Shown piece after piece: positions 7,784 to 14,554 of a stretch of 36,459 bases of DNA (position 1 is its first letter; every line of letters starts with the position of its first letter). Source of the DNA: Equadaptatus sp045642965 (GTDB lineage Bacteria; Synergistota; Synergistia; Synergistales; Synergistaceae); assembly GCA_045642965.1 (NCBI GenBank), contig JAZUJX010000082.1, forward strand, positions 1 through 36,459, given 5' to 3'. The notes under the pieces were generated by a model. The model was not told where the DNA came from and did no database searches. It was given only the letters and a program-made list of their open reading frames with translations. The position numbers and the translations under genes were made by a program.

Positions 7784-9082
7784 ATGTCTGAATCGGAAAA
7801 CAATATTTTCAGCGAAGAGAACAGCAGACTTTTGTTTGAGACGCCTCTTGCGGAGCGCATGCGTCCGCGTACGCTTGACGAGTACGCGGGGCAGTTCGGC
7901 GTAATCGGCGAAGGAAAGCCGCTTCGCGTAATGCTTGAAGGCGGAAAAGTTCCCAGCTGTGTTTTGTACGGGCCTCCGGGCGTCGGCAAAACTACGCTCG
8001 TCCGTCTTATGGCAAAGGTCACGGGCAGGGAACTGCTTGAGATAAACGCGGTCGCCGCCAAGGTTGAAACGCTGCGCGAGCTTGTTGAAAAGGCGAAAGG
8101 AATAAAAAGGCTGACGGGACGTTCCGCAATAGCCTTTGTTGACGAGCTTTATCATTTCAACTCAAAACAGCAGAACATACTGCTCCCGTCCGTTGAAGTC
8201 GGCGACATAATTCTTGTCGGTACCACAACGGAAAATCCGTGGTTTGAAATAAACAAGACACTGCTTTCGCGCATGGTTGTCTATACGCTGGAACCGCTTG
8301 ACGAAGCTGAGACCGTAAAGCTTCTGAAACGCGCCCTGACAGACGAAGAACGCGGACTGGGAAGGCTTGGCTGTACGGCGGAAGATTCCGTGCTTGAAAA
8401 AATAGCCGCTCTGGCAGGCGGCGACGCGCGGCAGGCTTTAACGCGTCTCGAAGCGGCGGTTTCCTCATGCGCAATGGCAGGCGGGAAAGAAATTACCGAA
8501 CAGACTGTAACGGAAAGCGGCGGCGGCGCGGCACAGCGCTATGACAGAGCGTCAAACGACCACTATCACGTGATTTCCGCGCTTATAAAATCAATCAGAG
8601 GGTCAGACCCTGACGCAGCCGTCTACTGGCTTGCGAGAATGTTAAGCGCCGGCGACGACATACGCTTTATATGCAGACGGCTCTGTATATCGGCTGCCGA
8701 AGACATAGGCCTCGCAGACCCGTTTGCGCTTGTAATGGCGCAGAACGCGGCATCTGCCGTTGACCGAGTCGGGCTTCCCGAGGCACGGATAATAATGAGC
8801 GAATGTGTGATATACCTTGCCTGTGCCCCGAAAAGCAACAGTGCCTATCTTGCAGTCGGTAAGGCGCTGAACGCAATATCTGAAGGTGACCTTATGGAAG
8901 TGCCGTATCATCTGCGCAACGACGGTGAAGGCTACGTCTATCCGCACGATTTTCCGGGACACTGGACCGCGCAGCAGTATCTTCCCGAAACGCGCCGCTT
9001 CTATATACCGGGGCAGCTTGGTACGGAAATAAGAATACTTGAACGTCTGAAAAAACTCTGGAAACGCTTCAGCGAAGATTAA
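7784..9082 (+). CDS. rarA: replication-associated recombination protein RarA (MgsA)
   Basis: AAA+ ATPase that acts at stalled or single-stranded replication forks, related to clamp-loader subunits and to eukaryotic WRNIP1. The 432 residues show Walker A GPPGVGKTT (63-71), Walker B AIAFVDE (115-121, in the context DELYHFN where most relatives have DEIHRFN), sensor 1 GTTTENP (146-152), the arginine finger LLSR (160-163), and the C-terminal tetramerisation domain with the family string VPYHLRN and a closing GQLG segment. An ATG with GGAG 6 bases upstream sets the start. It is probably a single gene ending at the terminator at 9209-9240. Confidence 0.95.
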   Translation: MSESENNIFSEENSRLLFETPLAERMRPRTLDEYAGQFGVIGEGKPLRVMLEGGKVPSCVLYGPPGVGKTTLVRLMAKVTGRELLEINAVAAKVETLRELVEKAKGIKRLTGRSAIAFVDELYHFNSKQQNILLPSVEVGDIILVGTTTENPWFEINKTLLSRMVVYTLEPLDEAETVKLLKRALTDEERGLGRLGCTAEDSVLEKIAALAGGDARQALTRLEAAVSSCAMAGGKEITEQTVTESGGGAAQRYDRASNDHYHVISALIKSIRGSDPDAAVYWLARMLSAGDDIRFICRRLCISAAEDIGLADPFALVMAQNAASAVDRVGLPEARIIMSECVIYLACAPKSNSAYLAVGKALNAISEGDLMEVPYHLRNDGEGYVYPHDFPGHWTAQQYLPETRRFYIPGQLGTEIRILERLKKLWKRFSED

Positions 9083-9091
9083 CTGCAGCGT

Positions 9092-9119
9092 TAAGCCTTA
9101 AGCAAGAAGCTTTAAGTAA
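9092..9119. repeat. short degenerate TAAGCNN heptamer run
   Basis: Four units in 7-base register: TAAGCCT, TAAGCAA, GAAGCTT, TAAGTAA. They match the clean array at 36207-36262, so both probably belong to one repeat family of this genome. Confidence 0.55.
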
Positions 9120-9204
9120 GAGCATTAAGGTGATGAGTAACGGCTAAAAGCTGACATCTTTAGCGTATAATGTCCAGCGTATAACATATATCGTATCAAA
9201 AAAT

Positions 9205-9240
9205 AAGACGCCTCACGATACCATTCGTGAGGCGATTTTT
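9205..9240 (+). terminator. bidirectional terminator between rarA and tRNA-Leu
   Basis: A perfect 10-bp stem, CGCCTCACGA (9209-9218) with its complement at 9225-9234, six-base loop. ATTTTT follows on the plus strand and TCTTATTTTTT on the minus strand, so it can end both rarA and the converging tRNA transcript. Confidence 0.85.
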
Positions 9241-9270
9241 GTATGTTGGTTGGTGTTGCAGACAAAAACT

Positions 9271-9356
9271 TGGTGCCGGGAGGGGGGATCGAACCCCCAC
9301 GGGGTTGCCCCCGGTGGATTTTGAGTCCACTGCGTCTGCCGTTCCGCCACCCCGGC
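9271..9356 (-). tRNA. tRNA-Leu (anticodon CAA)
   Basis: An 86-base class II tRNA with a seven-pair acceptor stem (GCCGGGG with UCCCGGC, ending in one G-U pair), discriminator A and an encoded CCA end at 9273-9271. The anticodon stem GTGGA/TCCAC closes a CTCAAAA loop, giving anticodon CAA for the Leu codon UUG. The variable arm is a short GGGG/CCCC stem and the T arm holds GGTTCGATCC. It has its own promoter and the terminator at 9205-9240. Confidence 0.97.
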
Positions 9357-9368
9357 GATTACCGGTAG

Positions 9369-9397
9369 ATTATAGCGTTAAAAAAGTTTATATGCAA
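9369..9397 (-). promoter_or_regulatory. promoter of tRNA-Leu
   Basis: On the minus strand TTGCAT (9397-9392) and TATAAT (9374-9369) with 17-base spacing, placing the start of transcription about 6 bases before the mature 5' end. Confidence 0.7.
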
Positions 9398-9461
9398 GAT
9401 TTTTCCGTTTCCTGATGCTATAATCTGTGCGAAAGAAAAACAGAACAAAGGAGTGTGCGGC

Positions 9462-9896
9462 GTGAAAGAGATAACTGTCAGCTGCTATGCGCTTAAAAAT
9501 TGCAACGAAAAACAGAGCGGGGCTCTTGTTGAAAGACTGAAAGCCTTCTGCGCGAGAATGAACCCGCGGCTTGAAAAAATGGAAACGAAACTCAGACTGC
9601 GCGAAATCGTTTTTGACGAAATCAACGAAGACGCGCTAATGTCTGCCGGAATGATAACTTTCAAAACCGAAGACGGGCAGGAAACGCCTGCCGAACAGCT
9701 GCTTGATATGGAACTGGATTTTGAACTTGCGGAAGGACAGGAATTTCCGTTCAGAATTTACCGCGGCAAAAACGGGGAAAAATATTCCGAAATTAACGAC
9801 AGCCTTCTGACAGCTGCGCTGCTTCGCACGGCGTTCGGACTTTCCGGCGCCTGTGAAGGGGACTGCGAACATTGCAGCGCGGAATGCGGACTGTAA
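9462..9896 (+). CDS. small cysteine-rich protein of unknown function
   Basis: I do not recognise this 144-residue protein with certainty. The start chosen is GTG 9462 because AAAGGAG ends 8 bases before it; the frame itself is open from GTG 9453. It has no signal peptide or membrane segment. Seven cysteines are present: Cys8, Cys14 and Cys30 near the N-terminus and a dense cluster at the end, Cys131, 135, 138 and 142, spaced C-x3-C-x2-C-x3-C, which could bind a metal or Fe-S cluster or act in thiol chemistry. The middle part is acidic with predicted alternating strands. A remote likeness to small thiol proteins of the DUF2703 type is possible but unproven. It is a single gene ending at a strong terminator. 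Confidence 0.7.
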   Translation: MKEITVSCYALKNCNEKQSGALVERLKAFCARMNPRLEKMETKLRLREIVFDEINEDALMSAGMITFKTEDGQETPAEQLLDMELDFELAEGQEFPFRIYRGKNGEKYSEINDSLLTAALLRTAFGLSGACEGDCEHCSAECGL

Positions 9897-9913
9897 ATAC
9901 TGTATAATAAATG

Positions 9914-9943
9914 AAAATCTCCGCCGTCAGGCGGAGATTTTAT
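9914..9943 (+). terminator. terminator after the cysteine-rich gene
   Basis: AAAATCTCCGCC (9914-9925) pairs fully with 9930-9941 around a GTCA loop and is followed by TATTT; 12 bp stem, 17 bases past the stop codon. Confidence 0.85.
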
Positions 9944-9968
9944 TTGCAAAATATCTGAAGTTGGTATG

Positions 9969-9996
9969 TTGCATTATTTGAAAAGTGGACTATAAT
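9969..9996 (+). promoter_or_regulatory. promoter of the Rrf2 regulator gene
   Basis: TTGCAT (9969-9974) and TATAAT (9991-9996), 16 bases apart, upstream of the regulator at 10057. The -10 box lies inside an inverted repeat. Confidence 0.65.
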
Positions 9997-10014
9997 ATCC
10001 ACTATAAAGTGGAA
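9984..10014 (+). promoter_or_regulatory. probable operator: three AGTGGA half-sites
   Basis: AGTGGA (9984-9989), its complement TCCACT (9998-10003) and a second AGTGGA (10009-10014) form two overlapping inverted repeats, one of which encloses the -10 box and the other the transcription start. Such placement would let a dimeric repressor block its own promoter. The neighbouring Rrf2 regulator is the obvious candidate, an inference from position only. Confidence 0.6.
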
Positions 10015-10056
10015 TTGTGCGTCCAGTATTATTCTGTTTGAGAGGGGGGCAGAGAA

Positions 10057-10503
10057 ATGAACCCTGTTGTGGGGCTTCCCGAACCGCTTTTGCTCGGCTT
10101 GCACGCCTTGGGAGAGCTTGGCGCGGAGCCTGAAAAATGTCTCACGACAAGCGAGATAGCGGCTAAGATAGGCACGACGGAGCCGCATCTTTCAAAGGTT
10201 TTGCAAAGGCTTAACAAGAACGGATTTATAAAGTCAATAAGGGGACCAGGCGGCGGTTACGTTTTGAACTGCAATCCCGAGGAAACAGAGCTTGCGCCGA
10301 TTTTTGAGCTTTTGGGCGGTTCTTTCAGCCCTAGCGGCTGCGTGATAGGCTGCAGCAAGAAAGTGTGTTTTATCAGCTCAATGCTGAACGAGCTTTCGCG
10401 CGAAATGAACAAATATCTCTGCTCGCGTACGCTGAAAGAATTTATTTATTATTATCAGAATTCGGGTCAGGTAAGCATAGACATTACCGTGACTCCGAAA
10501 TAA
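10057..10503 (+). CDS. Rrf2 family transcriptional regulator
   Basis: A 148-residue winged-helix DNA-binding protein of the Rrf2 family (IscR, NsrR, CymR). The helix-turn-helix covers about residues 29-62 (LTTSEIAAKIGTTEPHLSKV) and is followed by the family wing RGPGGGY (62-68). Cysteines 95, 99 and 104 lie where Rrf2 proteins often bind an Fe-S cluster, but the spacing (C-x3-C-x4-C) differs from that of IscR, so cluster binding is possible but not shown. Nothing in the sequence resembles the longer cysteine-synthase-linked CymR effector region. A strong AGAGGGGGG site precedes the ATG. An inverted repeat over its promoter suggests autoregulation; the porin gene follows 51 bases downstream. 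Confidence 0.88.
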   Translation: MNPVVGLPEPLLLGLHALGELGAEPEKCLTTSEIAAKIGTTEPHLSKVLQRLNKNGFIKSIRGPGGGYVLNCNPEETELAPIFELLGGSFSPSGCVIGCSKKVCFISSMLNELSREMNKYLCSRTLKEFIYYYQNSGQVSIDITVTPK

Positions 10504-10513
10504 AAGAAAACAA

Positions 10514-10530
10514 ATTGCATGCCATGCAAT
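10514..10530. promoter_or_regulatory. palindrome ATTGCAT-GCC-ATGCAAT before the porin gene
   Basis: Perfect 7-base arms around a 3-base centre, 24 bases before the porin start and between it and the regulator gene. It differs from the AGTGGA operator. It may be a binding site for another regulator or a hairpin that separates the expression of the two genes. Confidence 0.4.
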
Positions 10531-10554
10531 AAAATTATTGAGGGGGCTTCTTTA

Positions 10555-11832
10555 ATGAAGAAAATCTTGGCAGTAGTTTTGCTTGTGTCGCTTCTCGTTC
10601 CGGCAGCGGCATTCGCGGAAGGTTTCGGCGTCTATGAGTGGAGCGCGACGGGAACGGCAATGGGCGACAACTTTATGTTCGACGAAGAAGACGCTTCTGT
10701 TCTTGCTTACAACCCTGCGGGCATTACGCATCTCAAAGGAAAATATCTCAGTTTCGGCGCAACGTGGTTTAACCCGGCAATCAAATGCCATTTTGATAAT
10801 GGTCCAATCAACCAAAAGGCGGATTTCCCTCCAAAATCACATAAGAATAACAGTTATGACCCTGTGTGGTCAGGCTCAGCTTTCTACACACATCAGTTGA
10901 ACGACAAACACTGGCTCGGTCTTGGCATTTTCCCGCGTTTCGGCAACGGCATTACTTATGATTCAGACTGGGAAGGCCGCTATGATACTGTCAGCGGTAA
11001 AATCACCGGTATTACAATTCAGCCGACATGGGCGTTCAAGCCTACTGAAAAGCTGTCTCTTGCAATTGGTCTTGATATTAACTATATGAATCTTAAGCTC
11101 GAAAAAATGATTCCCGCTGCCCTTCTTCATAAAGGAAACAACGATATGCTGCTTGGACTTGACGGCAAATGCACTCATTTAGGCTGGCTTGTTTCTGCAA
11201 TGTACGATTTTGACAAGAAAAACTCAGCCGCAATTACGTACCGCTCAAGGATTAAGCATAATATGGACGCAGATACAGACGTATACAATACATCGGACGG
11301 CGATATTTCAACGCAGGCGCACGGCGAAGTCACTGTTCCTGATTCTATTTCTTTCGGCTTCGGTCATAAATTTGATGACAGGTCAAGAATAGAGTTTGAC
11401 GCGACCTGGACAAACTGGGCAACCTATGACAAACTTGATATGAAGTTTGACCATGAGTTCTTCGACGGTATTCCCGTAGGTTCTGAGAAGAACTGGACAA
11501 CAGCATGGCGTTTCGGCATAGGTTACCAGCGCAGAATGAGCCCGAAATGGACGTTCCTCTGCGGCTATAATTTTGACGGAAGCCCTGTTCCTGACTCATC
11601 ATTTGACTTTACAGTCCCGACCGGAGACAGACACCGCGGCAGCGTGGGCTTTAAGTACAATATCAGCAAGGACGCGGCAGTTACGTTTGCTTATACCGCA
11701 ATTTGGGCAGGTTCAAGAGACGTGCGCTCAAAACTTCCCAGCCCTGCTGACGGAATGGATTTTTCACACGCGCGTATCAACGACTGCCTGACGCAGATTC
11801 TTTCGCTCGGCTTCAGCATGAAGCTTAAATAG
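10555..11832 (+). CDS. FadL/TodX-type outer-membrane transport protein
   Basis: An outer-membrane beta-barrel expected to let hydrophobic compounds such as fatty acids cross the outer membrane. The start is ATG 10555, with GAGGGGG 9 bases upstream. Residues 1-21 are a clear Sec signal peptide ending AAAFA before EGFG; the mature N-terminus GFGVYEWSATGTAMGDNFMF..DASVLAYNPAG is the hatch region typical of FadL, with the conserved NPAG turn. The rest alternates short amphipathic strands and aromatic girdles. The length of 425 residues is normal. Its presence shows an outer membrane. It is probably transcribed from the Rrf2 promoter or from a site near the palindrome, and it ends at a strong terminator. 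Confidence 0.88.
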   Translation: MKKILAVVLLVSLLVPAAAFAEGFGVYEWSATGTAMGDNFMFDEEDASVLAYNPAGITHLKGKYLSFGATWFNPAIKCHFDNGPINQKADFPPKSHKNNSYDPVWSGSAFYTHQLNDKHWLGLGIFPRFGNGITYDSDWEGRYDTVSGKITGITIQPTWAFKPTEKLSLAIGLDINYMNLKLEKMIPAALLHKGNNDMLLGLDGKCTHLGWLVSAMYDFDKKNSAAITYRSRIKHNMDADTDVYNTSDGDISTQAHGEVTVPDSISFGFGHKFDDRSRIEFDATWTNWATYDKLDMKFDHEFFDGIPVGSEKNWTTAWRFGIGYQRRMSPKWTFLCGYNFDGSPVPDSSFDFTVPTGDRHRGSVGFKYNISKDAAVTFAYTAIWAGSRDVRSKLPSPADGMDFSHARINDCLTQILSLGFSMKLK

Positions 11833-11861
11833 CTGAATTGAAGAACATTACCGAATAAACT

Positions 11862-11888
11862 AAAGCGTCCGGTTTAGGACGCTTTTTT
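11862..11888 (+). terminator. terminator of the porin gene
   Basis: AAAGCGTCC (11862-11870) pairs with GGACGCTTT (11877-11885), loop GGTTTA, followed by a run of T to 11888. Confidence 0.9.
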
Positions 11889-11910
11889 GTTTCCAAAATT
11901 TAAATTTTTG

Positions 11911-11938
11911 TTGCGGAGAACAGTATTTGAGTTATAAT
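11911..11938 (+). promoter_or_regulatory. promoter of the PEPCK-like gene
   Basis: TTGCGG (11911-11916) and TATAAT (11933-11938), 16 bases apart. The -10 overlaps the ATG at 11937, which shows that this ATG cannot be the start of the following gene when this promoter is used. Confidence 0.6.
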
Positions 11939-11978
11939 GACTCCTGTCAGAGATTATTACAGAAACGGGTGTGATTTT

Positions 11979-13643
11979 ATGTCAACAATAGGGTATTTTG
12001 ACAATCTTGAGGAATTTAAGAAACTTCATGCGCTTCCGGTGAGAACGACTATTGAGTCAGCTTTCTACGGAAACAACGTTGTGCGCGTTAATGACGTCGC
12101 CGAAGCTTACGAGCTTGCGAAGAAAAGCGCCGGCACGGTTGAGCTTACGGGGCTTCCTGTCTGCCACAATGCGGAGCTCGGACTGCCTGAGGGCGCAAAC
12201 GTTCTTTTGTTCAACGACGGCGCCGTTTTCGGCCGCACGGCGGCAGCCAGAAGAATAGTCGGCTGGCCGGAGGTCGACGTTAAAAAAATATGCACTATTC
12301 TGCGCGAAGCAATACACAACGCGCGCGAAAGAAAATTCTACACCGCTGACGCTATTATCGGGCTTGACGAAGATTTTATGACGCGTGCCCATATTATGCT
12401 TCCTGAAGGACACGAAAACAATCTTTACAACTGGCTGCTCAATTTCCAGTATGCAAATGAAGAGTACGAGAAACGCTACGCAAATTCCCGTCCGCTTCCG
12501 AATGATGGAGACATTTTCGTCTACGGCGACCCGTACTGGTCACACCCCGATTTCCCGCTCGGTCTCGCATTCTTCTCACCTGAGCAGAACTGCGCGGCAA
12601 TTCTCGGTATGCGCTATTTCGGCGAATTCAAAAAAGGCACGCTTACGCTTGCCTGGGGCATCGGCGCGAGAAACGGATACGTTGCGTGCCACGGCGGACT
12701 GAAACGCTATCAGCTTAAGGACGGAAGCGGCAAAAAATACGTGCTTGCGGCGTTCGGACTTTCAGGCTCAGGCAAATCCACAATCACGCATGCAAAGCAC
12801 GGCGGCAAATATGACGTTACGGTGCTCCATGACGACGCCGTTGTTATAAACGTCAAGGAAAAATACGCGATAGCCCTTGAGCCTGCCTATTTTGACAAAA
12901 TGGCAGACTATCCGATCGGCTGCCCTGACAACAAATATCTGCTTTCGCTGCAAAATCTCGGCGTAACGAAAACGAAGGACGGGAAGCTTATCGCTGTCAG
13001 TGAAGACATACGCAACGGAAACGGCAGAGCAATCAAATCGCGCTACTGGTCGCCGAACAGAATAGACAGAATTGACGAACCGATTAACGCCGTTTGCTGG
13101 CTTATGAAAGATTCATCGCTGCCCCCTGTTGTCAAACTCACCGGAGCGTCCCTCGCCTCGGTAATGGGCGCGACCCTTGCCACAATTCGCACCTCTGCGG
13201 AGCATCTTGCCCCCGGCGTTGACCCGAACGCTCTTGTAATAGAGTGCTACGCAAACCCGTTCAGGACTTATCCGCTCTCAATGGACTACGAGCGTTTCCG
13301 CCAGCTTTTTGAAGACGGCGTAGAGTGCTATATTCTTAACACGGGCTCGTTCCTTGACAAAAAAGTTCCGAAAGAGATGACGCTGGAAATTCTTGAAAAG
13401 ATTGTTGAAGGCAAGGCCAATTTCGTTCCGTTCGGCAGTCTCCCAGGAATTGAATTGCTTGAGATAGAAGGCTTTGTCCCTGATTTGTCAGATGCGGCAT
13501 ACAAGGAACTGTTCATCAAACGCATGGAAGACCGCGTCAAATTCGTGAACTCGCGCGAAACCGAAAAGGGCGGCGTTGACGCTCTTCCGGCAGACGCCAA
13601 GGAAGCGCTTGCAAAGGTTATGGAAGCCGCGCGCAAAGCGTAG
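11979..13643 (+). CDS. divergent ATP-type phosphoenolpyruvate carboxykinase homologue
   Basis: A 554-residue protein that follows the domain plan of ATP-dependent PEP carboxykinase (oxaloacetate + ATP to PEP + CO2 + ADP), but with several altered key motifs. P-loop: GLSGSGKST (260-268; usual GLSGTGKTT). Metal-binding kinase-2: HDDAVVIN (about 284-291; usual GDDEHGW). Oxaloacetate-binding segment: GRTAAARR (usual GRSPKDKF). C-terminal half: LPPVVKLTG, close to the usual LPPVSKLT. It may be a true PEPCK of an early branch or an enzyme using another substrate. The start is ATG 11979, since the ATG at 11937 lies in the -10 box; the ribosome site GGGTGTG is weak. It is a single gene. Confidence 0.7.
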   Translation: MSTIGYFDNLEEFKKLHALPVRTTIESAFYGNNVVRVNDVAEAYELAKKSAGTVELTGLPVCHNAELGLPEGANVLLFNDGAVFGRTAAARRIVGWPEVDVKKICTILREAIHNARERKFYTADAIIGLDEDFMTRAHIMLPEGHENNLYNWLLNFQYANEEYEKRYANSRPLPNDGDIFVYGDPYWSHPDFPLGLAFFSPEQNCAAILGMRYFGEFKKGTLTLAWGIGARNGYVACHGGLKRYQLKDGSGKKYVLAAFGLSGSGKSTITHAKHGGKYDVTVLHDDAVVINVKEKYAIALEPAYFDKMADYPIGCPDNKYLLSLQNLGVTKTKDGKLIAVSEDIRNGNGRAIKSRYWSPNRIDRIDEPINAVCWLMKDSSLPPVVKLTGASLASVMGATLATIRTSAEHLAPGVDPNALVIECYANPFRTYPLSMDYERFRQLFEDGVECYILNTGSFLDKKVPKEMTLEILEKIVEGKANFVPFGSLPGIELLEIEGFVPDLSDAAYKELFIKRMEDRVKFVNSRETEKGGVDALPADAKEALAKVMEAARKA

Positions 13644-13660
13644 GAACAAAAATATTTTAA

Positions 13661-13689
13661 GCGGAGTCTATTGCGGGCTCCGCCTTTCG
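13661..13689 (+). terminator. weak hairpin after the PEPCK-like gene
   Basis: GCGGAG (13661-13666) pairs with CTCCGC (13678-13683), followed by CTTTCGTTT. The short stem and imperfect T-run suggest partial termination, so the thioesterase gene 24 bases on may be reached by read-through. Confidence 0.45.
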
Positions 13690-13706
13690 TTTAATAAGGA
13701 GCAAAA

Positions 13707-14468
13707 ATGACAGAACGCGATTTTGAATTTTCACTGGGCGCTATTGACCCGTGCGGAAGAGTCAAGCACAGATATCTGCTTGAAATTTTTCAGGAGATGG
13801 CGGAAATTGACGCCGCGAAATACAACTTTGCGGTATTTCAGGTTTTGGAACGCGGAATGACGTGGGTGCTGCGCAGTTACCGCATAGATTTTGAGAGCTA
13901 TCCGTACAGGGAAGACAGAATACTCAAAATTAAAACCTACGCCGAAATATACCGCAATCTGTTTTCGCTTCGCACGTTTGAAATCAGAAACGCTGACGGA
14001 AAACTGCTTGGTACAGCCAAAACCTGGTGGGTGCTGATTGACCTTGAAAGAAAACGTCCGCTGAGACTTGACAAGGTTGAGGGCATGGACAAATTTCTTG
14101 CGCAGGCTTCCGAAAATTACCCGCCTGAGGTAAGAATACCGGAAGCCGCAAATGCGCAGTTCAGTTTCCCGTGGCAGGTCAGATGGCAGGATCTTGACGT
14201 GAACGACCATACGAACCACACGATATATTTCGGGTGGGCGCTTGAAAGCGTTCCGTTTGAAATCGCGGAAACGCACGCGCCGGTTTTTGCTGAAGCACAG
14301 TATTTCAAGCCTGTTCCGCGCATGAAAATCGAGTGCCGCACGGAAGAAATTCCGTATAAAGGACAGCTCCGCTTTGTTCACTCGCTCAGGGATGCGGAGG
14401 GTGCTGAATACGCGCGGCTTTTGAGCGGCTGGAAAAAGGATGAACGTCCAAAAATTGAGATGTTTTAA
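13707..14468 (+). CDS. acyl-ACP thioesterase (FatA/FatB-like)
   Basis: Cytoplasmic enzyme that releases free fatty acids from acyl carrier protein. The 253-residue protein has the two tandem hot-dog domains of the family: the N-terminal one (about 1-125, with MTWVLRSYRIDF lining the acyl pocket) and the C-terminal one with the catalytic segment WQDLDVNDHTNHTIYFGW (160-177), in which Asn166 and His168 match the plant enzymes' Asn and His. No transit or signal peptide is present. The start ATG has AAGGAG 7 bases upstream. The neighbouring FadL-type porin hints at fatty-acid traffic, but the two genes are not in one transcript. Confidence 0.88.
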   Translation: MTERDFEFSLGAIDPCGRVKHRYLLEIFQEMAEIDAAKYNFAVFQVLERGMTWVLRSYRIDFESYPYREDRILKIKTYAEIYRNLFSLRTFEIRNADGKLLGTAKTWWVLIDLERKRPLRLDKVEGMDKFLAQASENYPPEVRIPEAANAQFSFPWQVRWQDLDVNDHTNHTIYFGWALESVPFEIAETHAPVFAEAQYFKPVPRMKIECRTEEIPYKGQLRFVHSLRDAEGAEYARLLSGWKKDERPKIEMF

Positions 14469-14482
14469 ATATTTCCGTTATA

Positions 14483-14511
14483 TAGACAAAAACAGAAATA
14501 AATGGTATTCT
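14483..14511 (+). promoter_or_regulatory. promoter of the AGCS symporter gene
   Basis: TAGACA (14483-14488) and TATTCT (14506-14511) with 17-base spacing, about 44 bases before the ATG at 14555. Confidence 0.45.
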
Positions 14512-14554
14512 TTGCTTTCATTTAGGTACTAATTCAACGGGGGTGTGTACTGCT

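Larger units (their letters stand above)
9083..9270. other. intergenic region with degenerate heptamers
   Basis: Between rarA and the tRNA gene there is no reading frame. It holds degenerate TAAGCNN heptamers (9092-9119), a TATAAT at 9166-9171 without a clear -35, the string AGCGTATAA twice (9162 and 9176), and a bidirectional terminator. A transcript of about 60 nt from the TATAAT to the terminator is possible but not supported otherwise. Confidence 0.4.

Noticed and set aside
9161..9240. Small RNA of about 60 nt from TATAAT 9166 to the terminator
   Set aside because: No -35 element and no stable fold besides the terminator; kept only as a remark.
11937..11978. N-terminal extension of the PEPCK-like protein from ATG 11937
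   Set aside because: That ATG overlaps the TATAAT of the likely promoter and has no ribosome site.
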